From Halosegnis rubeus (GTDB lineage Archaea > Halobacteriota > Halobacteria > Halobacteriales > Haloarculaceae), in the NCBI RefSeq assembly GCF_009184545.1, contig NZ_QJOW01000001.1, positions 682,001 to 746,000 of the forward strand: 64,000 nucleotides of DNA. Reading direction: 5' to 3'. Positions 26,726-34,372 of the stretch are shown here, piece by piece (positions within the stretch are counted from its first letter, which is position 1; every line of letters begins with the position of its first letter). Both the position numbers and the translations under genes were made by a program. The notes under the pieces are model-generated. The model worked only from the letters and a program-made list of their open reading frames with translations. It was not told where the DNA came from and ran no database searches.

Positions 26726-27349
26726 ATGGTGACCACGCTCGTCACCGTCGCGACCGGACTGCTGGTGGCGGCGGCGGTGCTCGACCGTTTCTCGCTCCGT
26801 GTGGTCGCTCTCGTCGCCGTCGCCGCCGCGCTGCCGGATGTCGATGCCGTGCTCGCGGTACTCCACCCCGGACTCCACAACGCCGCCCTCCACAACGTCT
26901 GGCTTCCATTCATCGCCGGTGGGCTTCTCACCAGCCGCCGCGTCGGTCTTCGTGAACGGCTCGGTAACGACGAGACACGCCTCGCGTGGGCGATGGTGCT
27001 CGCGTACACGGTCGCCGTGGCGTTCGACCTGTTCAACGTCGAGAGCGCCGCCGTGCTGTGGCCGCTCCACGACCGCTTTTTCGCCGTCTACGGCCAGCTC
27101 GCGTACAGCACGACGGAGGGGCTACGCTTCACATTCTTCGAGCTGCAGTTTGGCGGCGGTGAACTCCTCCCGAAGGCCGGCCGAGGAACTGTCGCCGGCG
27201 GCTACGTCGTCCCCTCGCCGTTCGTCACCGGCGACGGCCGAACGATGCGTGCCGTCCTCGTTAACGCCGGGTGGGAGCTACTGGTCGCGCTCGTCGCCGT
27301 CGCCGTGGTCGGGCTTCGACTCGTGGACCAGACACGGGGTGAGAGCTGA
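26726..27349 (+). CDS. Membrane-bound metal-dependent hydrolase (YdjM/DUF457-like), copy 1
   Basis: 207 residues with about four hydrophobic helices. A metal-binding pattern LPDVDAVLAVLHPGLHNAALHN sits after the first helix pair, as in the YdjM/DUF457 inner-membrane metal-dependent hydrolases (phospholipase-C-like fold suspected for the family). ATG at 26726 follows an AT-poor divergent promoter region shared with the COG1709 regulator. Its TGA shares one base with the ATG of a second, related gene (TGATG), implying coupled translation and probably a joint function. Confidence 0.8.
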   Translation: MVTTLVTVATGLLVAAAVLDRFSLRVVALVAVAAALPDVDAVLAVLHPGLHNAALHNVWLPFIAGGLLTSRRVGLRERLGNDETRLAWAMVLAYTVAVAFDLFNVESAAVLWPLHDRFFAVYGQLAYSTTEGLRFTFFELQFGGGELLPKAGRGTVAGGYVVPSPFVTGDGRTMRAVLVNAGWELLVALVAVAVVGLRLVDQTRGES

Positions 27350-27999
27350 TGCCGTCGACCGTCGTCCACGTCGCGTTCGGTCTGCTGTGTGGCGCTGCAC
27401 TCCTCGGTGTACGGTTCGACCGGCGTGCTGTCGTTGTGATCGTCGCTGCCTGTATCCTCCCCGACCTCGATACGTTCACTTCTCTCGTCGTGGCGTCGAC
27501 CCACCGGGCGATGTTGCACAGCCTGCTCGCGCCGGGACTGCTCGCGCTCGTCTTCTGGCACGGGACGGCACGGTCAGACTGGCTCCGCGTTCGACTCGCC
27601 CCCGGTGACGTCCCGCGACTCTGGACCGGGCTGTTCGCGTACGTCGCGGCCGGAATCGGTCTCGACATGTTCACCGCGCTCGGCGTGAATCCGCTCTACC
27701 CGCTCGTCGACCAGTTCGTCGCCGTCGACGGGCGCGTCGGCTACGAGACCGGTCGGGGCCTGTTCCAGAGTTTCGTCGAGTTCCCCGAACCGGAAACGTG
27801 CGGCGGCGTGAACGTCGGTCAGCGCGGGTCGACCGAGACGGTCCACGTCGCCAGCGGCGTCGACCCTTCGCGGGGAGCAGAAGAGCCGGGAACCGAGCGC
27901 ATCTTCCCTGTCGTCTTCCGCGGCTGGCACGTCACGCTCGCGCTCGCCGGCTGTCTCGCGACGTGGCTCGGACTCCGGGACACTGAAGCGAGCGCGTAG
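27349..27999 (+). CDS. Membrane-bound metal-dependent hydrolase (YdjM/DUF457-like), copy 2
   Basis: 216 residues, paralogous in layout to the preceding gene. N-terminal MPSTVVHVAFG includes the His typical of the family start, followed by ILPDLDTFTSLVV and THRAMLHS, the Asp/His metal-site pattern. Helices recur at about residues 55-67, 92-108 and 195-210; a soluble loop (about 125-185) separates the last two. Translation is coupled to copy 1. Substrate unknown. Confidence 0.8.
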   Translation: MPSTVVHVAFGLLCGAALLGVRFDRRAVVVIVAACILPDLDTFTSLVVASTHRAMLHSLLAPGLLALVFWHGTARSDWLRVRLAPGDVPRLWTGLFAYVAAGIGLDMFTALGVNPLYPLVDQFVAVDGRVGYETGRGLFQSFVEFPEPETCGGVNVGQRGSTETVHVASGVDPSRGAEEPGTERIFPVVFRGWHVTLALAGCLATWLGLRDTEASA

Positions 28000-28011
28000 T
28001 CCCCATTCGGT

Positions 28012-28488
28012 GTGATTCGACCCTACGACTCGGACGACGCCGACGCGCTGTGGCGACTCAAGCGCGCCTTCGAGACAGCCATGGGCGACACCGACGACGA
28101 GACGAAGGCCGCAGCCTACGACGCGAAGCTCACCGGCGATTACCGCACGGACTGGCTCGCGTGGGTCCGCCGGTGTACCGACGACGAGGAGTGTCTGTTC
28201 GTCGCCGAGCGCGACGGCGACCTCGTCGGCTACCTGTTCTTGATCCCTGAACGGCTCGTATTCGTCTGGGACGCCGCCGTCCTCAACGAGGTGTACGTCG
28301 TCCCCGAATACCGCGGGACGGGCGTCGCCGACGACCTGATGGAGCGAGGACTCGCCTGCGCCCGCGAGCAGTCGCTCCCGCTGGACAGACTCGTGCTCGA
28401 CGTGGATGGAGAAAACGAGCGTGCGAAGGGGTTTTACGACCGGTACGGCTTCACGCGCTGGGGGGAGATGGTTGCACGCGATCTTTAG
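28012..28488 (+). CDS. GNAT family N-acetyltransferase
   Basis: 158 residues with the GNAT fold: N-terminal IRPYDSDDADALWRL, central strand VYVVPEYRGTGVADDLM with the acetyl-CoA pyrophosphate loop (R-G-T-G-V-A), and the C-terminal NERAKGFYDRYGF motif. The start is GTG at 28012, giving the usual (M)IRPYD N-terminus 12 bases after the previous stop. The acceptor substrate is unknown. It converges with tfs, overlapping by four bases. Confidence 0.87.
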   Translation: MIRPYDSDDADALWRLKRAFETAMGDTDDETKAAAYDAKLTGDYRTDWLAWVRRCTDDEECLFVAERDGDLVGYLFLIPERLVFVWDAAVLNEVYVVPEYRGTGVADDLMERGLACAREQSLPLDRLVLDVDGENERAKGFYDRYGFTRWGEMVARDL

Positions 28489-28859
28489 CTGTACTCGCGC
28501 CAGCGGTGGCCACACTCTTTGCATTTAAAAAAGCGCGTCGGCGGTTCGTCGGCGCTGCCGGTCTGTTTGATGGTGTACCACGCGACCCCGTGGCCACACT
28601 CGTCACACCGGACGGTGTCGTCAGTCGGCTTTCCCTCGAAGTTGGCGTCTTCGGTCGTCTCGATGACGTCGCTGTCGTCTTGTGCCTCCGTGGAGGTGTA
28701 GTCGTCGGCCAGCGACGCGTCCTTCGCGGTCGCGTGGTCGCACGACGAACAGACCATCCGGTCGCCGTCAGCGTCGTCGGAATCCAGTGGATTCCGACTG
28801 CCTGTCGAGCTTTGCTCGACAACGTGCATCATCGAGCCGCACTCGTCACAAAACTGCAT
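28485..28859 (-). CDS. tfs: Transcription factor S (TFIIS/RPB9-like), with enlarged N-terminal zinc ribbon
   Basis: 124 residues. The C-terminal zinc ribbon CDEC...CKEC (residues about 85-120) contains the acidic loop SADEPPT whose Asp-Glu pair enters the RNA polymerase active site to stimulate transcript cleavage. The N-terminal ribbon has CDEC at 4-7 and CSSC at 37-40, separated by 29 residues, which I judge to be about 15 more than usual. The extra residues are encoded by two perfect stem-loops (see the repeat at 28776-28821). Reading frame is intact. The start ATG at 28859 begins the classic MQFCDECGSMM sequence. Confidence 0.92.
   Translation of the reverse strand: MQFCDECGSMMHVVEQSSTGSRNPLDSDDADGDRMVCSSCDHATAKDASLADDYTSTEAQDDSDVIETTEDANFEGKPTDDTVRCDECGHGVAWYTIKQTGSADEPPTRFFKCKECGHRWREYS
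28776..28821. repeat. Tandem perfect stem-loops inserted in-frame in tfs
   Basis: Two back-to-back perfect inverted repeats: GTCGGAATCC-AGT-GGATTCCGAC (28776-28798, 10-nt arms) and TGTCGAGC-TTT-GCTCGACA (28803-28821, 8-nt arms). They encode the extra residues between the cysteine pairs of the TFS N-terminal zinc ribbon. The second shares the 11-nt core GAGCTTTGCTC with a stem-loop at the IS200/IS605 left end (63515-63535). Confidence 0.85.
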
Positions 28860-28901
28860 ACGCCGACGTGGGGTACGGACGCCGAAAAGTGCCCGGACAC
28901 G

Positions 28902-29444
28902 TCACTCGCTGTCGCGCGACCGCATCTGCGTCCGCTCGGTCACCACCGGACAGTTCGTCACACGCACGTGGTCGAGGTCGGTCAGCTCGTGGATCGTCGT
29001 GCCGGCGTTTTCACACGCCATCTCGGGAGGCGCGCTGAAGTGTTCACACTGCTCGCAGTACTGGCTCTTCGGAACGATTGCTCCGTCGTCGACCGCCTCT
29101 ACCTCCTGTAACTCGAGCAGGTCGCCGTCCGTGTCCGACTCGGGCTCTTCCTCGATGAGGTCGAACACGTCCGCGTCGTCGAACTCGGAGCCGGTGTCCA
29201 TCTCGTCGAACACGTCGTCGCCAAGCGGCTCATCGCCGGGCGTGTCGAACGCGGCGAGTGGATCCTCTTCGTCCGCCGGTGTCGTCTCCGGTGTGTGGTC
29301 GTTGCTCCGGAACGGCTCCGCCTCGACATCCACGTCGAGGTCTGCCTCGTCGTCGGGGTCGATGTCGAACTGCTCGTCGAACTCGTCGGCGTTCTCGAAC
29401 TCCACGTCGAATCCCTCGTCGTCAGCGTCGGCGTCGTCACTCAC
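28902..29444 (-). CDS. Very acidic protein with C-terminal zinc-ribbon-like cysteines
   Basis: 180 residues. Residues 1-120 are an extremely Asp/Glu-rich, probably disordered region (DEFDEQFDIDPDDEADLDVD). The C-terminal 55 residues hold YCEQCEHFS, MACEN and TNCPVV, four cysteines in a zinc-ribbon-like spacing. No family recognised. Its first four bases overlap the stop of the upstream RHH/coiled-coil gene (ATGA), so the two are translated together, and tfs follows 42 bases downstream. A nucleic-acid or RNA-polymerase-related role is possible but only contextual. Confidence 0.75.
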   Translation of the reverse strand: MSDDADADDEGFDVEFENADEFDEQFDIDPDDEADLDVDVEAEPFRSNDHTPETTPADEEDPLAAFDTPGDEPLGDDVFDEMDTGSEFDDADVFDLIEEEPESDTDGDLLELQEVEAVDDGAIVPKSQYCEQCEHFSAPPEMACENAGTTIHELTDLDHVRVTNCPVVTERTQMRSRDSE

Positions 29445-30127
29445 TGGTCGCTGCTCCCGGCGACCAGCTTGGGCGTCGAAAAGAAGCCGTTACTGCCCGT
29501 GATGTCGCCGAACTCGGTCGAACAGTGTGGACAGACCGCCTCCGAGAGCAGACTGATGTTGACGGAGTTCCCGCAGGCGCGGCAGGTCGCCGTCTCGAAG
29601 CCGCGCTGGGCGGCGATATCGCGTAGCTTCGTCAGCCGGTCGTCGTCGTCACGGCCTGCCTGCTGTTGGAGACGGACGACTGCGGCCGCGACGCGGCGGA
29701 GCCGTTGTTGTGTCGTCTCCAGCGCTTCGTCGTGGGTCTCGACGGCGTTCGCGAGCTCCTCGATGTCCGCTTCCAGCGTCGAGACCGTCTGTGTAATCTG
29801 TGTGAGCTGGTCTTCGAGCGTGTCGAACTGGTCGAACTCGTCGTGTTCGTGGTCGGCCGGCGCTTTCGCCTCCGTCTGCCGCTTGAGCTGGAGGACGCGC
29901 GAACGGATATCGTCGATTTTCTCGTCGAACTCGGACTCCAACTCGTCGACCCGGACGGAGAGTTCGCCGCCGTCGCCCTGCTTGAGGGCACGTTGGTTCG
30001 CCTCCAGCAGTCGCTCCAGCAGCCGGTCGCGGTCCATCCCGCGTTCGTCGGCCAACTCCTCCAGCCACGACTCGAGGTCGGGGGGGAGTCGGATGGAAAG
30101 TCGGCTACTTTCGGACTCTGTGGCCAT
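29441..30127 (-). CDS. Ribbon-helix-helix / coiled-coil / zinc-ribbon protein
   Basis: 228 residues in three parts: an N-terminal ribbon-helix-helix-like segment (residues 8-45: SSRLSIRLPPDLESWLEELA), a long heptad-rich coiled coil (about 55-160, with EFDEKIDDIRSRVLQLKR and LEADIEELANAV), and a C-terminal zinc ribbon (CRACGNSV...VCPHCSTEFG). The arrangement suggests a dimeric DNA-binding or bridging protein. A short AT-rich stretch (aaaaaggatt) upstream, near 30155, is a candidate promoter element. Coupled by ATGA overlap to the acidic zinc protein. Confidence 0.78.
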   Translation of the reverse strand: MATESESSRLSIRLPPDLESWLEELADERGMDRDRLLERLLEANQRALKQGDGGELSVRVDELESEFDEKIDDIRSRVLQLKRQTEAKAPADHEHDEFDQFDTLEDQLTQITQTVSTLEADIEELANAVETHDEALETTQQRLRRVAAAVVRLQQQAGRDDDDRLTKLRDIAAQRGFETATCRACGNSVNISLLSEAVCPHCSTEFGDITGSNGFFSTPKLVAGSSDQ

Positions 30128-30190
30128 CTCGACTATTTTTAGAACCCACCATCAAAAAGGATTTGGCTAACCGACACGCCGTGGCGACGG

Positions 30191-31027
30191 CTACCGAATC
30201 TTGCGCACGTCGCTGATATCGAAGCCCGCATCGCCGATTTCCGTTTCGAACTGGACGATGTCCTCGTCTTCGATGGCCGAGAGAATGCCGCGGAACTGCC
30301 GGACGACGAGCGTCCGTGCCCGGGTCGAGCCACCCGACTCCCACTCGAAGAGAAACGACCCGTCCGCGGCGTCGACCAGCTGACCGTGGCGTTCACTCGA
30401 CAGCGTCTCGTGGTTCAACAACACGAGCACCAACCCACCCCACTCGTAGGTGGCCCGTGTGATACCCTTCAGCAGTTTCGGGATGGCGGCCCACGACATA
30501 TCTTCGCCGGCGGCGCTGATGAGGTCGGTCAGCGAGTCGATGATGACCAAGTTATCGGTCGCGTGGTCTGACAACACGTCGCCGAGCGCCTCGGGTACGG
30601 TCGAGCGGTCCTCGTCCCCACCGAGGCTCGTGATGCTCGCTGTCCGGTTCGAGTACCAGTCGTGGGGGACCGGCGAGACGCGGAAGTACTCGGTCGAGAG
30701 GTCGTGGAAGGTGATGTTCTCGGTCGCGGCGTCGGTGATCTCCTCGTCGAGCACGAACGCCATCTCGCGGCGGAGCCGCGGCCCCTCGGCAGTGAAGGAG
30801 ATGTAGTGGACGTTCGGTGCCGGCTCTGCCCCCGGCGTCACGTCGCCGTAGTAGAGGTCGAACAGGTCCTCGTCGACCGACTGGAGCGCGTTCATCGCCG
30901 CTGCCGTGTAGGCGAACTCCCGTGCGCCCGCTCCTGCCTCGCCGGAGAGTAACACGAGACTGCCGGCCGGCGCACCCCCGCCGATGGTAGTGTCGAGCCG
31001 GCGGATGCCGAACGTGGTACGTCTCAT
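30191..31027 (-). CDS. RecA/KaiC-like (RAD55-type) protein with degenerate Walker A
   Basis: 278 residues with the KaiC/RadA-like core. The N-terminus TTFGIRRLDTTIGGGAPAGS matches the family's 'GI..LD..LGGG.P.G' entry. The P-loop reads GEAGAGAREF (about residues 29-38) where GxxGxGKT/S is expected, so the phosphate-binding lysine and the Mg-binding Ser/Thr are missing. The Walker B-like NLVIIDSLTDLI is present. It could be a non-hydrolysing regulatory paralogue. Start at 31027 (MRRTTFG) chosen by family N-terminus. Confidence 0.82.
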   Translation of the reverse strand: MRRTTFGIRRLDTTIGGGAPAGSLVLLSGEAGAGAREFAYTAAAMNALQSVDEDLFDLYYGDVTPGAEPAPNVHYISFTAEGPRLRREMAFVLDEEITDAATENITFHDLSTEYFRVSPVPHDWYSNRTASITSLGGDEDRSTVPEALGDVLSDHATDNLVIIDSLTDLISAAGEDMSWAAIPKLLKGITRATYEWGGLVLVLLNHETLSSERHGQLVDAADGSFLFEWESGGSTRARTLVVRQFRGILSAIEDEDIVQFETEIGDAGFDISDVRKIR

Positions 31028-31067
31028 GGGGTTGCGTACAGTTCGTCTACTGATAAACCTACGCGAC

Positions 31068-32030
31068 TCACCCGATTCGTACGCCGGTGTTGGCGAGACC
31101 GACCGTCTCGACGCTGCCCGCAACGCCGACGGCATCGAGTGCCGCCTCTCCGGCTTCCCGGGCCGCACGTTCGCGGCTCGCGTCGGTGATACCGTACACT
31201 GCGGGGCCCCACGACGACTGGCCGACGCCGCTGAGCGCCGCGCTGGCTTCGAGTTCGTCGACGAGAGCGCCCGCAGGTGGTCGATAGACGCCTCCCTGCG
31301 CGTCGGTGTACCACGTCCCGTTGCGCCGGTCGAAGGCGGTCACGGCCTCTCCGAACGGTTCACACGCCCCCCCAGCAACGGCGGGAAGGAGTCGCCGAGT
31401 GAGAATGCCGGCGAGTTCGTCGGCGAGGGCGGGGTCGGCCCGCTCCACCGCTGCGCGCATCGAGGCGTCTTCCGTCTCGCCCGACCGTCCGGCGTCGGCG
31501 TCCGGGTAGACCAGGAGGACGCGCCACGCCTCTGGCAGGTCGTGACGCACGACCACCACCGGTACCGTCCAGGAGCCGTCTTCTGGCGTGTCAGTCGTGA
31601 ACCGCGTGGTCGGGTGGCCGGCGTCGACGACGAAGCCCCCGCGCTCGAAGGCGGCGACCCCGACGCCCGACCGACCGCCGCGCCCGAGCGACGGTGCGCG
31701 CTCGCGAACGCGCGGTTCGCGGTCGTACGCCTCCGACACGGCCGTCAGCGTTGCGAGCGCAATCTGCGTTCCAGAGCCGAGACCGACGTGACGAGGAAGT
31801 CGCTCCTCGACGGTGAGGTCGACACCAGACACGTCGAGTAGGTCACACACCGCAGTCGCGTACTCGGCGACCAGGGTGTCCGCACACCGGACGCTGTCTG
31901 CCGGTGTCGCCTCGACGGTGATTCGCGGTCGGTCGAGCGCGAAGCCGACGCCGCCGTAGAGCCGGTCGTGGGACAGCGAGAGGTTCTGGAAGCCGACGTG
32001 GATGCGCGCGCCGGCCGAGACGCGGGTCAT
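31068..32030 (-). CDS. Beta-ribofuranosylaminobenzene 5'-phosphate synthase-like GHMP protein
   Basis: 320 residues with GHMP-superfamily features: N-terminal SAGARIHVGFQNLS, the motif LPRHVGLGSGTQIALA (glycine-rich ATP-loop equivalent, residues about 80-95), and C-terminal GVGQSSWGPAVYG. This is the pattern of beta-RFAP synthase, which makes the first committed methanopterin intermediate from p-aminobenzoate and PRPP. Haloarchaea are not methanogens; they use a folate-like pterin route, so the physiological product is uncertain. Last gene of a five-gene minus-strand run with tfs at its downstream end. Confidence 0.85.
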   Translation of the reverse strand: MTRVSAGARIHVGFQNLSLSHDRLYGGVGFALDRPRITVEATPADSVRCADTLVAEYATAVCDLLDVSGVDLTVEERLPRHVGLGSGTQIALATLTAVSEAYDREPRVRERAPSLGRGGRSGVGVAAFERGGFVVDAGHPTTRFTTDTPEDGSWTVPVVVVRHDLPEAWRVLLVYPDADAGRSGETEDASMRAAVERADPALADELAGILTRRLLPAVAGGACEPFGEAVTAFDRRNGTWYTDAQGGVYRPPAGALVDELEASAALSGVGQSSWGPAVYGITDASRERAAREAGEAALDAVGVAGSVETVGLANTGVRIG

Positions 32031-32128
32031 AGCTCACTCTCGTGTGCCCACGGTGTTCGGGGTTTCGACGCCGGTAAGGCTCACAGCCGAGACCGGAGAT
32101 TGAAGCCCTCGCCCGCCGACCGTCGGAT

Positions 32129-32608
32129 ATGAAACACCTCCCGAAGCACCTCCGCCAGCGGTGGCGGTATCTCGCCGTCGCGGTCGAGGGATGGCCTGAC
32201 GCGGAGCTGTCCCGCGGCGCGTTCCAGCGTGACCTCTGGTATGCGGCCCAGAACCTGCTCGGCGACACCGGGAGTGCAGACGCCGACCTCACGGTGTACG
32301 GCTTCGAGTTCGATGGCGGCCGTGGCCACGCGGTCGTCCGCGTGCGCCGCGGCGAAGTAGAGCGGGGCAGAGCAGCCCTCGCCTGCGTGACGGACGTCGA
32401 CGGCCACCCGGTCGGGGTTCGCGTGACCGGCGTCTCGGGGACGGTACGAGCCTGTGAGGAAAGGTATATACAACGTCCGCAGGTACACCAGACAACGAGA
32501 CAGGTCGCCCTCGACGGTGTGGACCGTCGGGCGGTCGTCCGTCCGCCGCGGGTCGATGCGCGGGTCGGCGACGGCCACGTGGGCGCGACCGACCTCGATT
32601 GCGAGTAA
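32129..32608 (+). CDS. rnp2: RNase P protein component 2 (Pop5/Rpp14 family)
   Basis: 159 residues. N-terminal MKHLPKHLRQRWRYLAVAVEGWPD is the classic archaeal Pop5 start, followed by a helix-strand ferredoxin-like fold (DLWYAAQNLLGDTGSADADLTV). It binds RNase P RNA and, with Rpp30, activates pre-tRNA 5' maturation. Two bases separate it from psmA, the conserved Pop5-proteasome linkage of archaea. Its usual partner gene rnp3 is not beside it but 4 kb away on the other strand. Confidence 0.92.
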   Translation: MKHLPKHLRQRWRYLAVAVEGWPDAELSRGAFQRDLWYAAQNLLGDTGSADADLTVYGFEFDGGRGHAVVRVRRGEVERGRAALACVTDVDGHPVGVRVTGVSGTVRACEERYIQRPQVHQTTRQVALDGVDRRAVVRPPRVDARVGDGHVGATDLDCE

Positions 32609-32610
32609 CT

Positions 32611-33363
32611 ATGCAGGGTCAATCTCAACAGCAGGCGTACGACCGGGGAATCACCATCTTCTCGCCGGACGGCCGCCTCTATCAAGTCGAGTACGCACGT
32701 GAGGCAGTCAAACGCGGCTCCGCCAGCATCGGCGTCCGCACCGCAGACGGGGTCGTCCTCGTCGTCGACAAGCGGTCGCGCTCGCCGCTGATGGAACCGT
32801 CCTCCGTCGAGAAGCTCCACAAAGCAGACGACCACGTCGGCGTCGCGAGCGCCGGCCACGTCGCCGACGCGCGCCAGCTCATCGACTTCGCGCGCCGACA
32901 GGCGCAGGTGAGCCGGCTCCGCTACGGCGAGCCGGTCGGCGTCGAGCAGCTCACGAAGAACATCACCGACCACATCCAGCAGTACACCCAGGTCGGCGGC
33001 GCGCGCCCGTTCGGCGTCGCGCTCATCGTCGGCGGCATCGAGAACGGGACCCCGCGTCTATTCGAGACGGACCCATCCGGGACCCCGTACGAGTGGCGGG
33101 CACTCGCCGTCGGTGAGGACCGCGGCGAGCTCAACGACTACCTCGAAGAGCACTACGCGGACGACCTCACGCTGGAGGACGGCGTCGAACTCGGTCTCGC
33201 CGCGCTCGCGTCGGTCAACGATGACAGTCTCGACCCCGAAGGAGTCGGCGTCGCGACTATCGACGCAGAGACCGAGCAGTACGTCGGCCTGACGGACGAC
33301 AAAATCGAGCGACACCTCACGGACCACGACCTGCTCGCGAGCGACGAGAACGACGACGAGTAA
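32611..33363 (+). CDS. psmA: Proteasome alpha subunit
   Basis: 250 residues. The N-terminal alpha-subunit signature AYDRGITIFSPDGRLYQVEYA is intact, followed by RGSASIGVRTADGVVLVVDKR. The alpha ring gates the 20S chamber and lacks the catalytic threonine, as here. The C-terminal tail is acidic and disordered (LLASDENDDE). Start at 32611 gives the standard MQGQSQQQAYD; the 32599 alternative overlaps rnp2. Co-transcribed with rnp2, and probably the source of peptides for the M42 peptidases elsewhere in the window. Confidence 0.95.
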   Translation: MQGQSQQQAYDRGITIFSPDGRLYQVEYAREAVKRGSASIGVRTADGVVLVVDKRSRSPLMEPSSVEKLHKADDHVGVASAGHVADARQLIDFARRQAQVSRLRYGEPVGVEQLTKNITDHIQQYTQVGGARPFGVALIVGGIENGTPRLFETDPSGTPYEWRALAVGEDRGELNDYLEEHYADDLTLEDGVELGLAALASVNDDSLDPEGVGVATIDAETEQYVGLTDDKIERHLTDHDLLASDENDDE

Positions 33364-33405
33364 TTTCACCGAGCGATTTTTGCCGGGACGCCTTCCACGA
33401 ACAGT

Positions 33406-33582
33406 ATGGACTACAAGGACCTCGTCACCATCTCGCTGGCCGTCTTCTGTGCCATCGGCGGCGGGACGGTCGCCGGTGGCGTCGGCGTCTTCCTCGGTGT
33501 CGTCGTCGGTGCCGGTATCGGTGCGACGTGGGCCTACCACACCGACCTCCGTGCGGCGGCGCTGGCCGAGCAGGCGGAGTAG
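33406..33582 (+). CDS. Small glycine-rich two-helix membrane protein (58 aa)
   Basis: 58 residues: MDYKDLVTISLAVFCAIGGG, then a Gly/Val-rich hydrophobic stretch to about residue 44, ending HTDLRAAALAEQAE. One long or two short membrane segments. Codons have strong GC at third positions and the gene sits in line between psmA and SBDS, with a T-rich stretch (gatttttg) about 30 nt before the ATG. Function unknown; it was found by reading the gap between the neighbours. Confidence 0.72.
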   Translation: MDYKDLVTISLAVFCAIGGGTVAGGVGVFLGVVVGAGIGATWAYHTDLRAAALAEQAE

Positions 33583-33600
33583 GCCACGCGGCGAACACAC

Positions 33601-33608
33601 CTTTTAGA
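33601..33608 (+). promoter_or_regulatory. TATA box of the SBDS gene
   Basis: The CTTTTAGA stretch centred about 28 nt before the ATG at 33632 fits a leaderless haloarchaeal promoter. Confidence 0.5.
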
Positions 33609-33631
33609 GGGTCACCCGCGTACAGACAGGT

Positions 33632-34372
33632 ATGATTTCACTCGACGACGCGGTGACCGCGCAACTGGAGTCACACGGCGAACGGTTCGAGGTGCTGGTC
33701 GACCCTGACGCCGCCCTCGCAATCAAGCGGGGCACCTTCGACGAGGAGTTCGAAGGACAGGACCTCGAAGACGTCATCGCGGCCGAAGACGTGTTCGAGG
33801 ACGCCGCCTCCGGTGACCGCCCGCCCGAGTCGGCCCTCGAAGAAGTGTTCGGGACGACCGACCCGATGGAGATCATCCCGCAGGTAATCGAGCGCGGTGA
33901 GATTCAGATTACCGCAGAGCAGCGCCGCGAGATGCAAGAACAGAAACGGAAACGACTCATCAACATCATCGCGCGAAACGGCATCAACCCACAGCAAAAC
34001 GACACCCCCCATCCGCCGGAGCGCATCGACCGCGCGCTGGAGGAGGCCGGCTACACCGTCGACCCGATGACGCCCGCCCAACAGCAGATAGACGACGCGC
34101 TCGACGCGCTCCGTCCCGTGATTCCGATTCGGTTCGAGGAGATCACCGTCGCCGCCCAACTGCCGGCCGACTACGCCGGTTCCGGGCAGGCGAAGGTGCG
34201 CGAGTTCGGCGACCTCGAACGCGAGGAGTGGCAAAGCGACGGTTCGTGGGTCGGCGTCGTCACGTTCCCGGCCGGGATGCAAAACGAGTTCTACGAGCTG
34301 GTGAACGAGGTCTCCTCCGGGGAAGCAGAGACGCGGGTCCTAAAGGACAAAGACGAGCTGGCGACACGGTAA
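33632..34372 (+). CDS. Ribosome assembly factor SBDS
   Basis: 246 residues with the three SBDS domains: N-terminal FYSH domain (residues 1-85, SLDDAVTAQLESHGERFEVLVDP...DVFEDA), middle helical domain (about 90-155, EQRREMQEQKRKRLINIIARN) and a C-terminal ferredoxin-like domain (RPVIPIRFEEITVAAQLP). It promotes release of aIF6/eIF6 from the large ribosomal subunit. The position downstream of rnp2-psmA is the archaeal exosome superoperon order, but no exosome genes follow here; the next gene is FUN14-like on the opposite strand. Confidence 0.95.
   Translation: MISLDDAVTAQLESHGERFEVLVDPDAALAIKRGTFDEEFEGQDLEDVIAAEDVFEDAASGDRPPESALEEVFGTTDPMEIIPQVIERGEIQITAEQRREMQEQKRKRLINIIARNGINPQQNDTPHPPERIDRALEEAGYTVDPMTPAQQQIDDALDALRPVIPIRFEEITVAAQLPADYAGSGQAKVREFGDLEREEWQSDGSWVGVVTFPAGMQNEFYELVNEVSSGEAETRVLKDKDELATR

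Noticed and set aside
32464-32472. TATATACAA as a separate psmA promoter
   Set aside because: It is inside rnp2 and encodes conserved-looking residues; its distance (over 130 nt) from the psmA ATG is too long for the leaderless style seen here. An internal promoter is not excluded.
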